Shown: positions 35,027 to 43,688, counted from the stretch's first letter. The stretch: 64,000 nucleotides of DNA from AC-32 sp963717725 (GCA_963717725.1 CAVQWS010000010.1:1-64000), one strand, 5' to 3'. The notes: generated by a model not told the origin, from the letters alone. Made by a program: numbers and translations.

Positions 35027-36058
35027 ATGCGCTGGGCGATCACCGGCGGGGCCGGCTTCCTCGGGCTCCATCTCGCGCGCCGGCTGCTGGCCGACGGGCA
35101 CGAGGTGCGCACGCTCGACCTCGCGCCGCTCGACGACGTCGAGCTCGAGCGCTCGGTCGAGGAGCTGCGCGGCGACGTGCGCGACCCTGTCGCGGACGCG
35201 CGCCTGGCCGAGCGCGCCGACGTGCTCGTCCACGCGGCTGCGGCCTTGCCGATCCAGGCCTCGCGCGAGTCGATCCGCTCGGTGAACGTCGAGGGCACCG
35301 CCGTCGTGCTGGCAGCCGCGCTCGAGGCGGGCGTGCGCCGAGCGGTGCTGATCTCCTCGACCGCGGTCTACGGCGTGCCGAAGCACCACCCGATCGACGA
35401 GACCTCGCCGCTCGTCGGCGTCGGCCACTACGGCGAGTCGAAGATCGAGGCCGAGGAGGTCGCGCGTGACGCAGGCCGACGGGGGCTCGAGGTGGTGATT
35501 CTGCGGCCGAAGACCTTCATCGGCCCGGAACGGCTGGGCGTCTTCGAGATCCTGTTCGACTGGATCCGCGAGGGCCGCCGCATTCCGATCCTCGGCGACG
35601 GCTCCAACCGCTACCAGCTGCTCGCGGTCGAAGACCTGGTCGAGGCGACCGTGGCCGCGGCGAGCGCGCCGGTCGAAGGCGAGACCTTCAACGTCGGCGC
35701 GACCGAGTTCGGCACCGTCCGCTCCGACCTCGAGGGCCTGATCGCCCACGCCGGCTCGGGCAGTCGCCTCCGGTCCGTGCCTGTGCGGCCGGCCGAGCTC
35801 GCTCTACGGGCGCTGGAGCTGGCGCGGCTCTCGCCGCTCGCTGAATGGCACTACAAGACCGCGCACCGAGACTCCTACGTCGAGACGGCCAAAGCGCAGC
35901 AGCTGCTCGGCTTCGCTCCGCGGCTCTCGAACGAAGAGGCGCTCTGCGAGACCTACGACTGGTACCTCGCGAACCGCGGCCGCGTGGGCGGCGCCGGTGT
36001 CACGCACCGCGTTCCGTGGGACCAGCGCGCGCTGGGGCTGCTGAAACGCCTGAGCTAG
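35027..36058 (+). CDS. NAD-dependent epimerase/dehydratase (extended SDR)
   Basis: A 343-residue extended SDR. Cofactor loop ITGGAGFLGLHLARRLLADG, then ADVLVHAAAALPIQASRESI, the serine region VLISSTAVYGVPKHHPIDET, catalytic Y-x-x-x-K in GHYGESKIEAEEVARDAG, and RPKTFIGPERLGVFEIL. The remaining part (substrate side) ends with LLGFAPRLSNEEALCETYDW. Sugar or steroid-type substrate cannot be assigned. It is intact, unlike the related gene at 9186-10287. No partner gene on this strand. Confidence 0.85.
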   Translation: MRWAITGGAGFLGLHLARRLLADGHEVRTLDLAPLDDVELERSVEELRGDVRDPVADARLAERADVLVHAAAALPIQASRESIRSVNVEGTAVVLAAALEAGVRRAVLISSTAVYGVPKHHPIDETSPLVGVGHYGESKIEAEEVARDAGRRGLEVVILRPKTFIGPERLGVFEILFDWIREGRRIPILGDGSNRYQLLAVEDLVEATVAAASAPVEGETFNVGATEFGTVRSDLEGLIAHAGSGSRLRSVPVRPAELALRALELARLSPLAEWHYKTAHRDSYVETAKAQQLLGFAPRLSNEEALCETYDWYLANRGRVGGAGVTHRVPWDQRALGLLKRLS

Positions 36059-36066
36059 CAGCCGGC

Positions 36067-37755
36067 TCAAGGCTCGACGTCCCCGTAGACGTTGTTAGCT
36101 ATGTCCGCCCAGGAGACGTCGTCCCAGGAGACATCGGCCCACGAGACGTCCGACCACGAGACGTCGCTCCAGGACACGTCCGACCAGGAGACGTCCGACC
36201 AGGAGACGTCCGACCACGAGGCGTCGGCCCAGGAAACGTCCAGCCACGAGACCGCGTCCCAGCTGAGCGAGCCCTTGGCCGCATCGAGCCAGGAGACGTC
36301 GTCGAAGACCATCCCGTCGCCGGCCGGATCGGGCACGAGGAAGGCGTCGAGCGCGCGGTTGGGGTTCGGCGGCGACGTCACCGCGGCCGCGGCCGGCGCG
36401 TACACCTCACCGACTCCCCCGGCGAGCGTCCTCACCTTGCGCAGCGCGCGTGCCTTGAGCATCAGCGCGCCCTTGACCTGGTCCGGGGAGAGCGTCGGCC
36501 TGAGCGCCAGCAGGTCGGCCGCGATGCCCGAGACGATCGGCGCCGACAGCGACGTGCCGGAAAGCTTCATGTACGTGCCCTCGGGGGCGTGGATGACCTG
36601 CGCCGGCTTCTCGCCCGCCAGCGTCGAGCCGGCCGGCACAGGGCCGACGATCGCGCGCCCCGGTGCACTCAGCTCGGGCTTGGCGAAGCCATCGAGCGTG
36701 TAGCCCCAGGCCGACCACGGGGCCAGGTCGGCTCGGTCGGGATTGGTGGAGTTGTGCAGGTCGAGCGCACCTACCGTGATCACGAACGGGTCGTTCGCGG
36801 GCGCGTACGCCATCGGCGTCCGCTCGCCGCCCTGGGCCTGGTTGCCGGAGGCAGCCACGACGACGACACCCGCGAACCAGAGCTTTTCGACGGCCTTGTC
36901 GAGCGGGTCCCAGCGGAAGCTGGTGGGGGTCGCAGAGTGGAGTGAGAAGTTCGCGACCCGGATGTTGTACGCGCGATGGTTCTTGAAAATCCACTGGGCG
37001 GCCGTGATCACGTCGCTCGTGCGCGCCATGCCCTGGTCGTCCATCACGTCCAACGAGACGATCCCGGCCGTGGGGGCTGCGCCCGCATGACGCGCCGCCG
37101 AGCCCGCGGCCAGGCCCGCGACGAGCGTCCCGTGGCCGTTGCCGTCGCCGGGCGAGTTGTTCTCGAGCGAGGTCATGTCGAGGCTCGCGAGCACCCGGCC
37201 GCCGAAGTCGGCCCGGCTCGAGTCGATGCCCGAGTCGACGAAGGCGATCGACGGCGTCGAGTCCGGCCCCTTCGGGCGCGTGGCCTGCAGGGCCGAGAGC
37301 GCCGGCCAGAGCTGGTCGACTCCGACCGCGGCGGGCCAGTCCTCGCCGGAGCTGAACGGCGCCGGGGTGGCGTGCGGGTTCCCTTTCGGGTTCTTGGCCT
37401 TCGGGTCCGGCTTCGCGTCGAGCACCACCGGCTGGTCGGCCGTGATCACGAGCCCGGGGTTCGTCGCGAGCTTCGGCAGATCCCCGGCGACGATCTCGCC
37501 CGCAGCCGCGTCGACGATCCCCAGCTTCGTGCTTGCGGTGCCGTATTTGTCGAGCGTGCTCTGCGCGCGGCCGGAGCCGTCGAGGCTCTGGACGATCACG
37601 GGTACGGACGCGTTCGGCGTCTGCGTCGCAGCGCGCTGTAGCGACGGAGCCAGGTAGCTGTCCCGCCAGGCGCGACCATGCTCGTGATCGCCGGCGGAGG
37701 CCGCCAGCGGTGCCGCGAGCGCAAGGACGAGCAGCGCCGGCAAACCGCGCCTCAC
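36067..37755 (-). CDS. secreted subtilisin-like S8 peptidase with SWxDV repeat tail
   Basis: A 562-residue exported serine protease. Signal peptide GLPALLVLALAAPLAASAG. A prodomain-like region runs to about 165. Catalytic triad: Asp in IAFVDSGIDSSRADFGG (about 174), His in GDGNGHGTLVAGLAAGS (about 208), Ser in YMKLSGTSLSAPIVSGIAA. The oxyanion Asn is in VVVAASGNQAQGG. The last 80 residues are ten tandem five-residue units of type x-D-V-S-W (36109-36258) with partial units before them. The repeat probably forms a surface module. GTG 37755 is chosen because the signal peptide starts there; GAAGGA lies upstream. Confidence 0.88.
   Translation of the reverse strand: MRRGLPALLVLALAAPLAASAGDHEHGRAWRDSYLAPSLQRAATQTPNASVPVIVQSLDGSGRAQSTLDKYGTASTKLGIVDAAAGEIVAGDLPKLATNPGLVITADQPVVLDAKPDPKAKNPKGNPHATPAPFSSGEDWPAAVGVDQLWPALSALQATRPKGPDSTPSIAFVDSGIDSSRADFGGRVLASLDMTSLENNSPGDGNGHGTLVAGLAAGSAARHAGAAPTAGIVSLDVMDDQGMARTSDVITAAQWIFKNHRAYNIRVANFSLHSATPTSFRWDPLDKAVEKLWFAGVVVVAASGNQAQGGERTPMAYAPANDPFVITVGALDLHNSTNPDRADLAPWSAWGYTLDGFAKPELSAPGRAIVGPVPAGSTLAGEKPAQVIHAPEGTYMKLSGTSLSAPIVSGIAADLLALRPTLSPDQVKGALMLKARALRKVRTLAGGVGEVYAPAAAAVTSPPNPNRALDAFLVPDPAGDGMVFDDVSWLDAAKGSLSWDAVSWLDVSWADASWSDVSWSDVSWSDVSWSDVSWSDVSWADVSWDDVSWADIANNVYGDVEP
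36109..36258 (-). repeat. ten 15-bp tandem repeats encoding xDVSW
   Basis: Ten consecutive codon quintets encode DAVSW, LDVSW, ADASW, five SDVSW, ADVSW and DDVSW. The DNA unit on the plus strand is close to GACGTCCGACCAGGA, with CAG/CAC variation. It lies at the C-terminus of the subtilase and keeps frame throughout. Purely intragenic, not a CRISPR. Confidence 0.9.
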
Positions 37756-37996
37756 GACTCGATTGCGTCCTTCGCTCGTGCCGCGACCACCACGTCGCGT
37801 ACTCCAGAGTCCGCTGCCGCGGGCCTCGCCTCGCACACCATCGTCGTTCCGCAAGTCACTCCCCTTTCGCGCTCCCGCGCGGCCGCCGTTCGTCCTTGCC
37901 ACGACCGTATGTGGGCAGGTCAGGGCCGGAATCACCCCTAAAGGGGATTCATGCAGCCGTTCCCTCGATCGAGGGATCAGGAGTGCGGGGCCTCCC

Positions 37997-38002
37997 TATA
38001 CT
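37997..38002 (+). promoter_or_regulatory. -10 element TATACT for class V aminotransferase
   Basis: TATACT is one of the best -10 matches in the window and ends eight bases before GTG 38011. It lies in the 255-base gap between the divergent protease and aminotransferase genes, where no other gene is seen. Confidence 0.5.
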
Positions 38003-38010
38003 CGCGGCCG

Positions 38011-39153
38011 GTGCCCGAGCTGCAGGAATACCGCGAGCGATTCCCGATCCTCGCGGAGACGACCTACCTGATCAACCACTCGCTGGGCGCGATGCCCGCG
38101 GCGGCGGAAGCGCGCGTCCTCGAGTACGCACAGGCCTGGAACACGCGCGGCGTGCGCGCCTGGGAGGAGGGCTGGTGGGAGATGTCGCTGACCGTCGGCG
38201 ACCAGATCGCCCGCCTGATCGGCGCCCCCAGCGGGTCTGTCTCGATGCACCAGAACGTGACGATCGCCGAGGCGGTCGTGATCTCGTGCTTCGGGTTCGA
38301 CGGGCCGCGCCGGCGGATCGTCTACGAGGAAGGCAACTTCCCCTCCGTGCGCTACCTCTACCAGGCCCAGCGCGGCGCGGACATCCTCGTCGCCGCCGAC
38401 GAGGAGGGCGTGGTCGAGGCGATCGACGAGCGGACGCTGCTCGTCCCGGTCACCCACGTGCTCTTCAAGACCGGTCAGATCCAGGACGTCGAGGCGATCG
38501 TCGCCAAGGCGCACGAGGTTGGCGCGCTCGTCGTGCTCGACGCCTACCAGTCGGTCGGCACGGTGCCGCTCGACGTGACCGCGCTCGGGGTCGACTTCGC
38601 GGTCGGTGGATCGGTCAAGTGGCTCTGCGGCGGGCCGGGCGCGGGTTGGCTGTACGTGCGCCCCGACCTGGCGGCGATGCTCGAGCCGGCGCTCACCGGC
38701 TGGCAGGCGCATGCGCGGCCGTTCGCCTTCGAGCCGGAGCAGGACTACGCCGAGGGCGCCGCGCGCTTCCTGACCGGTACGCCGAATGTGCCCGCGCTCT
38801 ACGCGGCAACGGCCGGCTACGACATCGTCGAGGAGGTCGGCATCGAGCGGATCCGCCGGCGCTCGCAGGAGCAGACGGCGCTGCTGGTCGAGCTGCTCGA
38901 CGAGGCCGGCTACCCCGTCGGCAGCCCGCGCGACCCGGCCAGGCGCGGCGGCACCGTCGTCGTACAGGTGCCGGGCTCGAAGCAGGTCAACCGCGGGCTG
39001 GGCGAGCGCGGCGTGATCTGCGACTGGCGTCCCGACGTCGGCCTGCGCTTCGGCCCGCACTTCTACAACACCGACGACGAGCTCCGGTTCGCGGTCGAGC
39101 AGATCGTCGAGCTCAGCGGGCGAGCAGGTCGATCAGCCGCTGCGCGTAGCTAG
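38011..39153 (+). CDS. class V aminotransferase family PLP enzyme (kynureninase-like)
   Basis: A 380-residue fold-type I PLP enzyme. YLINHSLGAMPAAAEARV is the N-terminal substrate region and SVSMHQNVTIAEAVVISCF lies near the phosphate site. VVLDAYQSVGTVPLDVTALG contains the Asp that contacts PLP, and the Schiff-base lysine is in VGGSVKWLCGGPGAGWLYVR. The overall layout, including GVICDWRPDVGLRFGPHFYN at the end, resembles kynureninase, but no other NAD/kynurenine gene is nearby. GTG 38011 is preferred over ATG 37951 because of the TATACT promoter. Overlaps the convergent DUF72 gene by 41 bases. Confidence 0.8.
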   Translation: MPELQEYRERFPILAETTYLINHSLGAMPAAAEARVLEYAQAWNTRGVRAWEEGWWEMSLTVGDQIARLIGAPSGSVSMHQNVTIAEAVVISCFGFDGPRRRIVYEEGNFPSVRYLYQAQRGADILVAADEEGVVEAIDERTLLVPVTHVLFKTGQIQDVEAIVAKAHEVGALVVLDAYQSVGTVPLDVTALGVDFAVGGSVKWLCGGPGAGWLYVRPDLAAMLEPALTGWQAHARPFAFEPEQDYAEGAARFLTGTPNVPALYAATAGYDIVEEVGIERIRRRSQEQTALLVELLDEAGYPVGSPRDPARRGGTVVVQVPGSKQVNRGLGERGVICDWRPDVGLRFGPHFYNTDDELRFAVEQIVELSGRAGRSAAARS

Positions 39154-39775
39154 GCGCGGTCGGCTCGTCCTCGTGCTTGAAGTAGCAGTAGATCCGAATG
39201 CCGTCGTCGAGCAGCGGCCGTAGCCGCTCCGCCCAGCCGCGCAAGTCGTCGTCGGAGTAGGGCGGCTCGCGCAGGCGGAGGTAGCGGAAGGGCGCCTCGG
39301 CTTCGAACGCGCCGACGCGCACGGCGTTCCCCGGGAGGTCGCCTTCGATCCCGTCCCACGACTCGTGCCGGAAGTCGAAGGCCAGCTGGACCGACGTGTC
39401 GACGGAGCCGAGCACGAGCGTCAGCAGGCCCTCGTCACGGGCTGCGGCGACGAGGACGCGGATCGGACCGAGCCGCTCGCCGAGCAGGCCCACGCGCTCC
39501 GAGAACGTCCCGAAGTCGGAGCGCGAGTGCGCGTTCAGCTTCGGCGCGAACAGGAAGCCGGGCGGCGTGTTCGCGGCCCACCGCTCGAACAGCTCCTCAC
39601 GCGGGAGCCGGTACCCGGTCGTGTTCAGCTCGACGGTCGCGAAGCGCTCGGCGTAGTAGCGCAGGAAGTCTTCGGGCTTCGTGCCGGCCGGGTAGAAATC
39701 GGGCCTCCAGGACGGGTAGGACCAGCCGGAAGTGCCGACATACAGCCCCGCTAGACTCGCCGGCGTGGCGGTCAC
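39113..39775 (-). CDS. DUF72 family protein
   Basis: A 220-residue TIM-barrel-like protein of the DUF72 family (PF01904, YecE). N-terminal VGTSGWSYPSWRPDFYPAGT, then RYYAERFATVELNTTGYRLP, LAFDFRHESWDGI, and the C-terminal IRIYCYFKHEDEPTAPSYAQ. Function unknown. In frame before LYVGTSGW the only usual start is GTG 39775, which overlaps the divergent thyX start region by 11 bases; a non-standard start closer to the conserved block is possible. Confidence 0.82.
   Translation of the reverse strand: MTATPASLAGLYVGTSGWSYPSWRPDFYPAGTKPEDFLRYYAERFATVELNTTGYRLPREELFERWAANTPPGFLFAPKLNAHSRSDFGTFSERVGLLGERLGPIRVLVAAARDEGLLTLVLGSVDTSVQLAFDFRHESWDGIEGDLPGNAVRVGAFEAEAPFRYLRLREPPYSDDDLRGWAERLRPLLDDGIRIYCYFKHEDEPTAPSYAQRLIDLLAR
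39752..39757 (+). promoter_or_regulatory. -10 element TAGACT for thyX
   Basis: TAGACT ends seven bases before GTG 39765. Because the DUF72 gene on the other strand starts at about 39775, this promoter lies inside that gene. Confidence 0.45.
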
Positions 39776-40472
39776 AGCCGAAGTGATACCGGACAACACC
39801 ATCCCGGTCCTCGACCACGGGTTCGTGCGGCTCGACGACGCGATGGCCGACGACCTCTCGGTCGCCAACGGCGCGCGGGTCAGCTTCGCCCGCCGCAAGG
39901 ACGAGCTGGACGAGTCCGACGAGGGACTGATCCGCTTCCTGATGCGCGAGCGCCACGGGACGCCGTTCGAGCACAACGCCTTCCGCTTCCATGTCCGCTG
40001 CCCGATCTTCGTCGCACGCGAGTGGTTCCGGCACCGCGTCGGCTCCTTCAACGAGTTCAGCCTCCGCTACGCGAAGGCGACCGACGACTTCTACGTGCCC
40101 GAGCCCGAGGACGTGCGCAGCCAGGTGGGCAAGCCGGGCGCGTACTCGTTCGAGCCGGTCTCGGACGAGCTCGCCGAGGCGACGCGCGACAAGCTGCGGG
40201 CCGTCTACGAGACCGCGTACCTCGCCTACGAGCAGCTCGTCGAGCTCGGCGTCGCGCGCGAGCTGGCACGGAGCGTGCTCCCCGTCGGCGCCTACACCGA
40301 GTTCTACTGGACGGTCAACGCGCGCTCGCTGATGAACTTTCTCTCGCTGCGCAACTCCGAGACCGCGCAGCGCGAGATCCGCCGCTACGCCGAGGCCTGC
40401 GAGCGGTTCCTGGAAGAGAAGATGCCGGTCACGTACGCGGCGTTTTTGGCGAACGACCGAACGGCGCCCTAG
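39765..40472 (+). CDS. thyX: FAD-dependent thymidylate synthase
   Basis: A 235-residue flavin-dependent thymidylate synthase that methylates dUMP using methylene-THF and NADPH. The ThyX motif R-H-R-x7-S appears as FRHRVGSFNEFSLRYAKATD. Other blocks: RHGTPFEHNAFRFHVRCPIF at the substrate site and LPVGAYTEFYWTVNARSLMN near the C-terminus. GTG 39765 is favoured by the TAGACT hexamer; ATG 39732 lies upstream of it. Essential enzyme in organisms lacking ThyA. Confidence 0.94.
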   Translation: MAVTAEVIPDNTIPVLDHGFVRLDDAMADDLSVANGARVSFARRKDELDESDEGLIRFLMRERHGTPFEHNAFRFHVRCPIFVAREWFRHRVGSFNEFSLRYAKATDDFYVPEPEDVRSQVGKPGAYSFEPVSDELAEATRDKLRAVYETAYLAYEQLVELGVARELARSVLPVGAYTEFYWTVNARSLMNFLSLRNSETAQREIRRYAEACERFLEEKMPVTYAAFLANDRTAP

Positions 40473-41083
40473 GCCGTCGTCAGCACGACCGGGTGCGTGT
40501 TGCTGCCCGGCTTCTCGCGCGTCACGATCCACCCGTTGAACTTGTCCAGCCGGTACGGCGCGTTCAGCCGGATGTCGTCCTTCGAGCCCGCGGCGCGGAA
40601 CGTTCCGCACGAGGCGGCGCGCTGGTCGGCGCCGCGGCTGAGGAACATCTCGTAGTACTGGCCCTTCGGCAGCTCGGGCAGGTTCTCGACGTCGACCTTG
40701 AGCGGCCAGTTGCCGGCCGAGTCGAGCTTGCCGACGTGGATCACGGCCTTGGCCTGCGAGCCGGCGGCGGTGCTGTGCATGGGCACCGCGAAGTCTTCGT
40801 TGAACGGCGCATGGTGCGTGCCGTAGATGAAGCCTCCGAGGAACGCCGTCAGCGTGAGCGCCGCGGCGATGCCGAGCAGCATGCCGGTGCGGCGGCGCGG
40901 CAGGCCGGTGACGTTGTCGGGGCGACCGCCCTCGGGGTCCGGCTCCTGCAGCAGGTGCGGCGGCAGCTCGGGCGGCGGGCCGGCCTCGATCAGCAGGTCG
41001 TGGACCCGCTGCAGGCGCGCGGCCTCGTCGGTGCTGAGGTCGTCTCCACCCACGAGCTCGTCGAAGTTCGGGCGGTCGGTCAT
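40469..41083 (-). CDS. anti-sigma factor, RskA-like
   Basis: A 204-residue single-pass membrane protein. Residues 1-60 are the short cytoplasmic part (NFDELVGGDDLSTDEAARLQ), followed by the membrane helix TGMLLGIAAALTLTAFLGGF. The outer domain ends with YEMFLSRGADQRAASCGTFR and FNGWIVTREKPGSNTHPVVL, as in anti-sigma-K factors (RskA, PF10099). The zinc-binding H-x3-C-x2-C is absent. Its ATG overlaps the stop of the ECF sigma gene (ATGA), so the pair is co-translated. It probably holds that sigma factor until an envelope signal triggers proteolysis. Confidence 0.85.
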   Translation of the reverse strand: MTDRPNFDELVGGDDLSTDEAARLQRVHDLLIEAGPPPELPPHLLQEPDPEGGRPDNVTGLPRRRTGMLLGIAAALTLTAFLGGFIYGTHHAPFNEDFAVPMHSTAAGSQAKAVIHVGKLDSAGNWPLKVDVENLPELPKGQYYEMFLSRGADQRAASCGTFRAAGSKDDIRLNAPYRLDKFNGWIVTREKPGSNTHPVVLTTA

Positions 41084-41688
41084 CCGAGCTCCTCTTCTAG
41101 CAACACGGCCAGTCGTGCCAGCGCCGCGCGGGTGCGGGTCTTGACGGTGCCGAGCGGGATGTTCAGGAACTCGGCGATCTCCGACTGCGAGAGGCCGCTC
41201 CAGTAGGCGAGCTCGATCACGCTGCGCTCGTTGGTGTTCAGCTCCTCGAGCGCGCGGTGGACGCGCCAGGCGGTCCAGCCCGATTCGGCGCGCTCGGCCG
41301 GGCCGGCGTCCGGGGAGGGCGTGTCCGGCACCTCGGCGGGCGGCTCGGAGCGGGCGCGGCCGCGGTCGGTGATCGCATTGCGCGCGACCGCGTAGAGCCA
41401 TGGCGCGCCGGGCCCGCGCTCGGGCCGGTAGCTGCGGGCGGCGCGCCAAATCGAGGCGAAGGTCTCCTGCACCGCGTCCTCGGCGCGGCCACGGTCGCCG
41501 AGCCGGCGCAGGGCGAGCCCGAACACCGGCCGCGAGTAGCGCCGGTAGAGGACGTCGAACGCCCCCCGGTCGCCGTCGGCGGTCCGGCTGATCAGCTCGC
41601 CGTCGCTGAGGTCGTTGGCGGCCACCGCCGGGATGGTGGCTGGTTCCGACCTGCGCGGCAAGCGCAAGCTGTCGAGCGCGAGCTCCAT
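41080..41688 (-). CDS. ECF RNA polymerase sigma factor (SigK-like)
   Basis: A 202-residue sigma-70 family group 4 factor. Region 2: FDVLYRRYSRPVFGLALRRL and GRAEDAVQETFASIWRAARS. Region 4: LEELNTNERSVIELAYWSGL then SQSEIAEFLNIPLGTVKTRT, the DNA-reading helix-turn-helix. The linker between them is Pro/Glu-rich. Overlap with the downstream RskA-like gene identifies its regulator. Target promoters are unknown; none with an obvious distinct consensus was found here. Confidence 0.92.
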   Translation of the reverse strand: MELALDSLRLPRRSEPATIPAVAANDLSDGELISRTADGDRGAFDVLYRRYSRPVFGLALRRLGDRGRAEDAVQETFASIWRAARSYRPERGPGAPWLYAVARNAITDRGRARSEPPAEVPDTPSPDAGPAERAESGWTAWRVHRALEELNTNERSVIELAYWSGLSQSEIAEFLNIPLGTVKTRTRAALARLAVLLEEELG

Positions 41689-41699
41689 CGCATTGCTTT

Positions 41700-42359
41700 C
41701 TACGCTTCCGGAGCCCCGCCGGATTTGAGCGAGCGGCCGCCGTCGACCACCAGCGTCGTGCCGGTCACGAAGCTCGCGCCGGCCAGATAGACGACCGCGT
41801 CGGCGATGTCGTCGGGCGAGCCCACGCGCCCGAGCAGGGTCTCGGCCGCGCGGCGCTCCTCCTGGCCGCGCTCGATCGCCACCGGGCCCGGTGCCACGCC
41901 GCAGACGCGCACCTCGGGCGCGAGCGCGCGCGCGAGAACCCGAGTGAGCATCGCCTGCGCCGCCTTGGCCGCCGAGTGCGCGGCGAACGCCGGCCAGGGC
42001 TGGTAGCCGGCGACGTCCTCGATCATCACCACGCAGCCGCCCGACTCACGCAGGGCCGGCGTGGCAGCTTGCGTGACGAAGAAGCTGCCTTTCGCGGTCG
42101 CGCCGAAGGCCGCGTCCCAGTCCGCCTCGTCGAGCTGCTCGAAGGCTTTGGGCGCGAAGCCTTCGCCCGCGGCGTTCACGAGCAGGTCGAGCCCGCCCAG
42201 CTCCTGGACGGCACGTTCGACGAGCGCTCGCGCCTCGCCGGGCCGCGAGACGTCGCCTTGCGCGCGGCCGGCGGCGAAGACCGTCCACCCGTCGCCCTCG
42301 AGCCGGCGCACGATCGCCTCGCCAACGCGGCCCACGCCGCCGGTGACCAGCGCCCGCAT
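41700..42359 (-). CDS. short-chain dehydrogenase family protein with altered active site
   Basis: A 219-residue SDR. Cofactor loop ALVTGGVGRVGEAIVRRLEG, NAAGEGFAPK (N-A-A-G box), and the C-terminal GTTLVVDGGRSL. At the catalytic position the usual Y-x-x-x-K is FAAHSAAKAAQAML, so histidine replaces tyrosine. The preceding serine region reads VVMIEDVAGYQ. Either it uses a different acid, or it is an inactive cofactor-binding relative. ATG 42359 begins at the cofactor strand; longer starts add no homology. Twelve bases separate it from the sigma gene downstream. Confidence 0.8.
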   Translation of the reverse strand: MRALVTGGVGRVGEAIVRRLEGDGWTVFAAGRAQGDVSRPGEARALVERAVQELGGLDLLVNAAGEGFAPKAFEQLDEADWDAAFGATAKGSFFVTQAATPALRESGGCVVMIEDVAGYQPWPAFAAHSAAKAAQAMLTRVLARALAPEVRVCGVAPGPVAIERGQEERRAAETLLGRVGSPDDIADAVVYLAGASFVTGTTLVVDGGRSLKSGGAPEA

Positions 42360-42418
42360 GCCGCGAGTCATAGCACGCCGCAAGGTTCTCCGATCCAGGG
42401 CGTCTGCTGGTCGGAAGC

Positions 42419-43052
42419 ATGAAAAGGCTCCTTGTCACCGCGATCGTCGGCGCCGCCCTGGCAGGCGTTGCCGGCGCCGCTCCGCCGGTCACCTTGACGC
42501 TCGCCGCAAGCGCGCCGACCGTGACTTACGGCGCACCCGTCACGCTCAGCGGTTTGCTCTCGACGCAGAAGGCCAACCAGGCGATCGCGATCCAGGCGAC
42601 CGAGTGCGGGAGCACGAAGCCCGCCAAGGCCGCGACGCTGAAGACGGTCGCCAACGGCGCGTTCACCGGACCGGTCACACCGACGATCGGCGCGAGCTAC
42701 CAGGCGACCTTCAAGGCCGCCAAGAGCCCGGCGGTCGCGCTCACGGTTCGGCCGCTGCTCGAGCTGACGAAGGTCGCTACCGGCTCCTACACCGCAAAGG
42801 CGACCGCGGCGCAGGCGCTGACCGGCAAGTTCGTCCTCTTTCAGCGCTACAAGAAGCTGCGCAAGCGCTGGGTGCAGGTCAAGCGGCTCGCACTCGGCGC
42901 GGCCGTGCCCGGGACGACGAAGCCGGCCATGGTCAGCTCCGTCTCGTTCAAGGCCAAGCTCCTGCGCGGCACCCGCGTCCGCATGATGATCACCGCCACG
43001 CAGGCCGGGCCCTGCTACGCGCGCTGCGACGAGCAAGACGCTCCGCGCCTAG
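42419..43052 (+). CDS. secreted beta-sandwich protein (probable frameshift near the end)
   Basis: A signal peptide (LLVTAIVGAALAGVAGAAPP) precedes two short Ig/FN3-like repeats: LTLAASAPTVTYGAPVTLSG and, after a linker, LTGKFVLFQRYKKLRKRWVQ. These secreted actinobacterial proteins have no known function. In the ATG frame the protein would run to 43126 and overlap sodA by 71 bases. One extra base at about 43013-43027 instead gives the ending TSKTLRA and a stop at 43052, just before the sodA stop. The corrected length is 210 residues. That endings of this kind occur in related secreted proteins is recalled, not tested. Confidence 0.6.
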
Positions 43053-43055
43053 GGC

Positions 43056-43688
43056 CTAGTCCGCCCGCTTCCGCTCCTGCTCCGCGAGCGCGTCCTGGTA
43101 GCGCTCCTCGACCGCCTCCCAGTTGACCACGTTCCACCAGGCCTCGAGGTAATCGGGCCGGCGGTTGCGGTAGGTGAGGTAGTAGGCGTGCTCCCAGACG
43201 TCGTTGCCGAGGATCGGGAAGTCGTCGTTCAGGATCGGCGAGTCCTGGTTGGGCGTCGAGTAGAGCGAGAGCCCGGTGCCGTCGTGGACGAGCCACGTCC
43301 AGCCGGAGCCGAAGCGCTTGACCCCGTTCGCGTTGAACTCCTGCTTGAACTCGTCCAGGCCACCCCAGAGGTCGGTGATCGCCGCGCCGAGCGGGCCTGA
43401 GGGAGCGCCGCCGCCGTCCGGGCCCATGGTCTCCCAGAAGACCGAGTGGTTCGCGTGCCCGCCCACGTTGTTCCGAACGGTCGCCCGGATGTCCTCGGGA
43501 AGCGTGTCCAACACCGCGAGCACCTGCTCGACCGAGCTGTCCCCGTGATCGGTGCCCGCGAGCGCCTTGTTCGCGTTGTCGACGTACGCCTGATGGTGCT
43601 TGTCGTGATGGAGGCGCATCGTCTCTTCGTCGATGGTCGGCTCCAGCGCTCCGTAGTCGTAGGGAAGTTTGGGAACCTCGAAGGCCAT
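43056..43688 (-). CDS. sodA: Fe/Mn superoxide dismutase
   Basis: A 210-residue classic Fe/Mn superoxide dismutase removing superoxide in the cytoplasm. Metal ligands are His in MRLHHDKHHQAYVDNANKAL (about 27), His in NNVGGHANHSVFWETMGP (about 79-83), and Asp/His in LGNDVWEHAYYLTYRNRRPD. Metal preference cannot be decided. A good AAAGGAGC precedes the ATG. It is divergent from a second, diverged dismutase at 43775, with 86 bases between the starts. Confidence 0.95.
   Translation of the reverse strand: MAFEVPKLPYDYGALEPTIDEETMRLHHDKHHQAYVDNANKALAGTDHGDSSVEQVLAVLDTLPEDIRATVRNNVGGHANHSVFWETMGPDGGGAPSGPLGAAITDLWGGLDEFKQEFNANGVKRFGSGWTWLVHDGTGLSLYSTPNQDSPILNDDFPILGNDVWEHAYYLTYRNRRPDYLEAWWNVVNWEAVEERYQDALAEQERKRAD

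Noticed and set aside
36103..36300. Tandem repeats as a CRISPR or minisatellite outside genes
   Set aside because: The unit is 15 bp without spacers, keeps the reading frame of the protease and encodes a regular pentapeptide.
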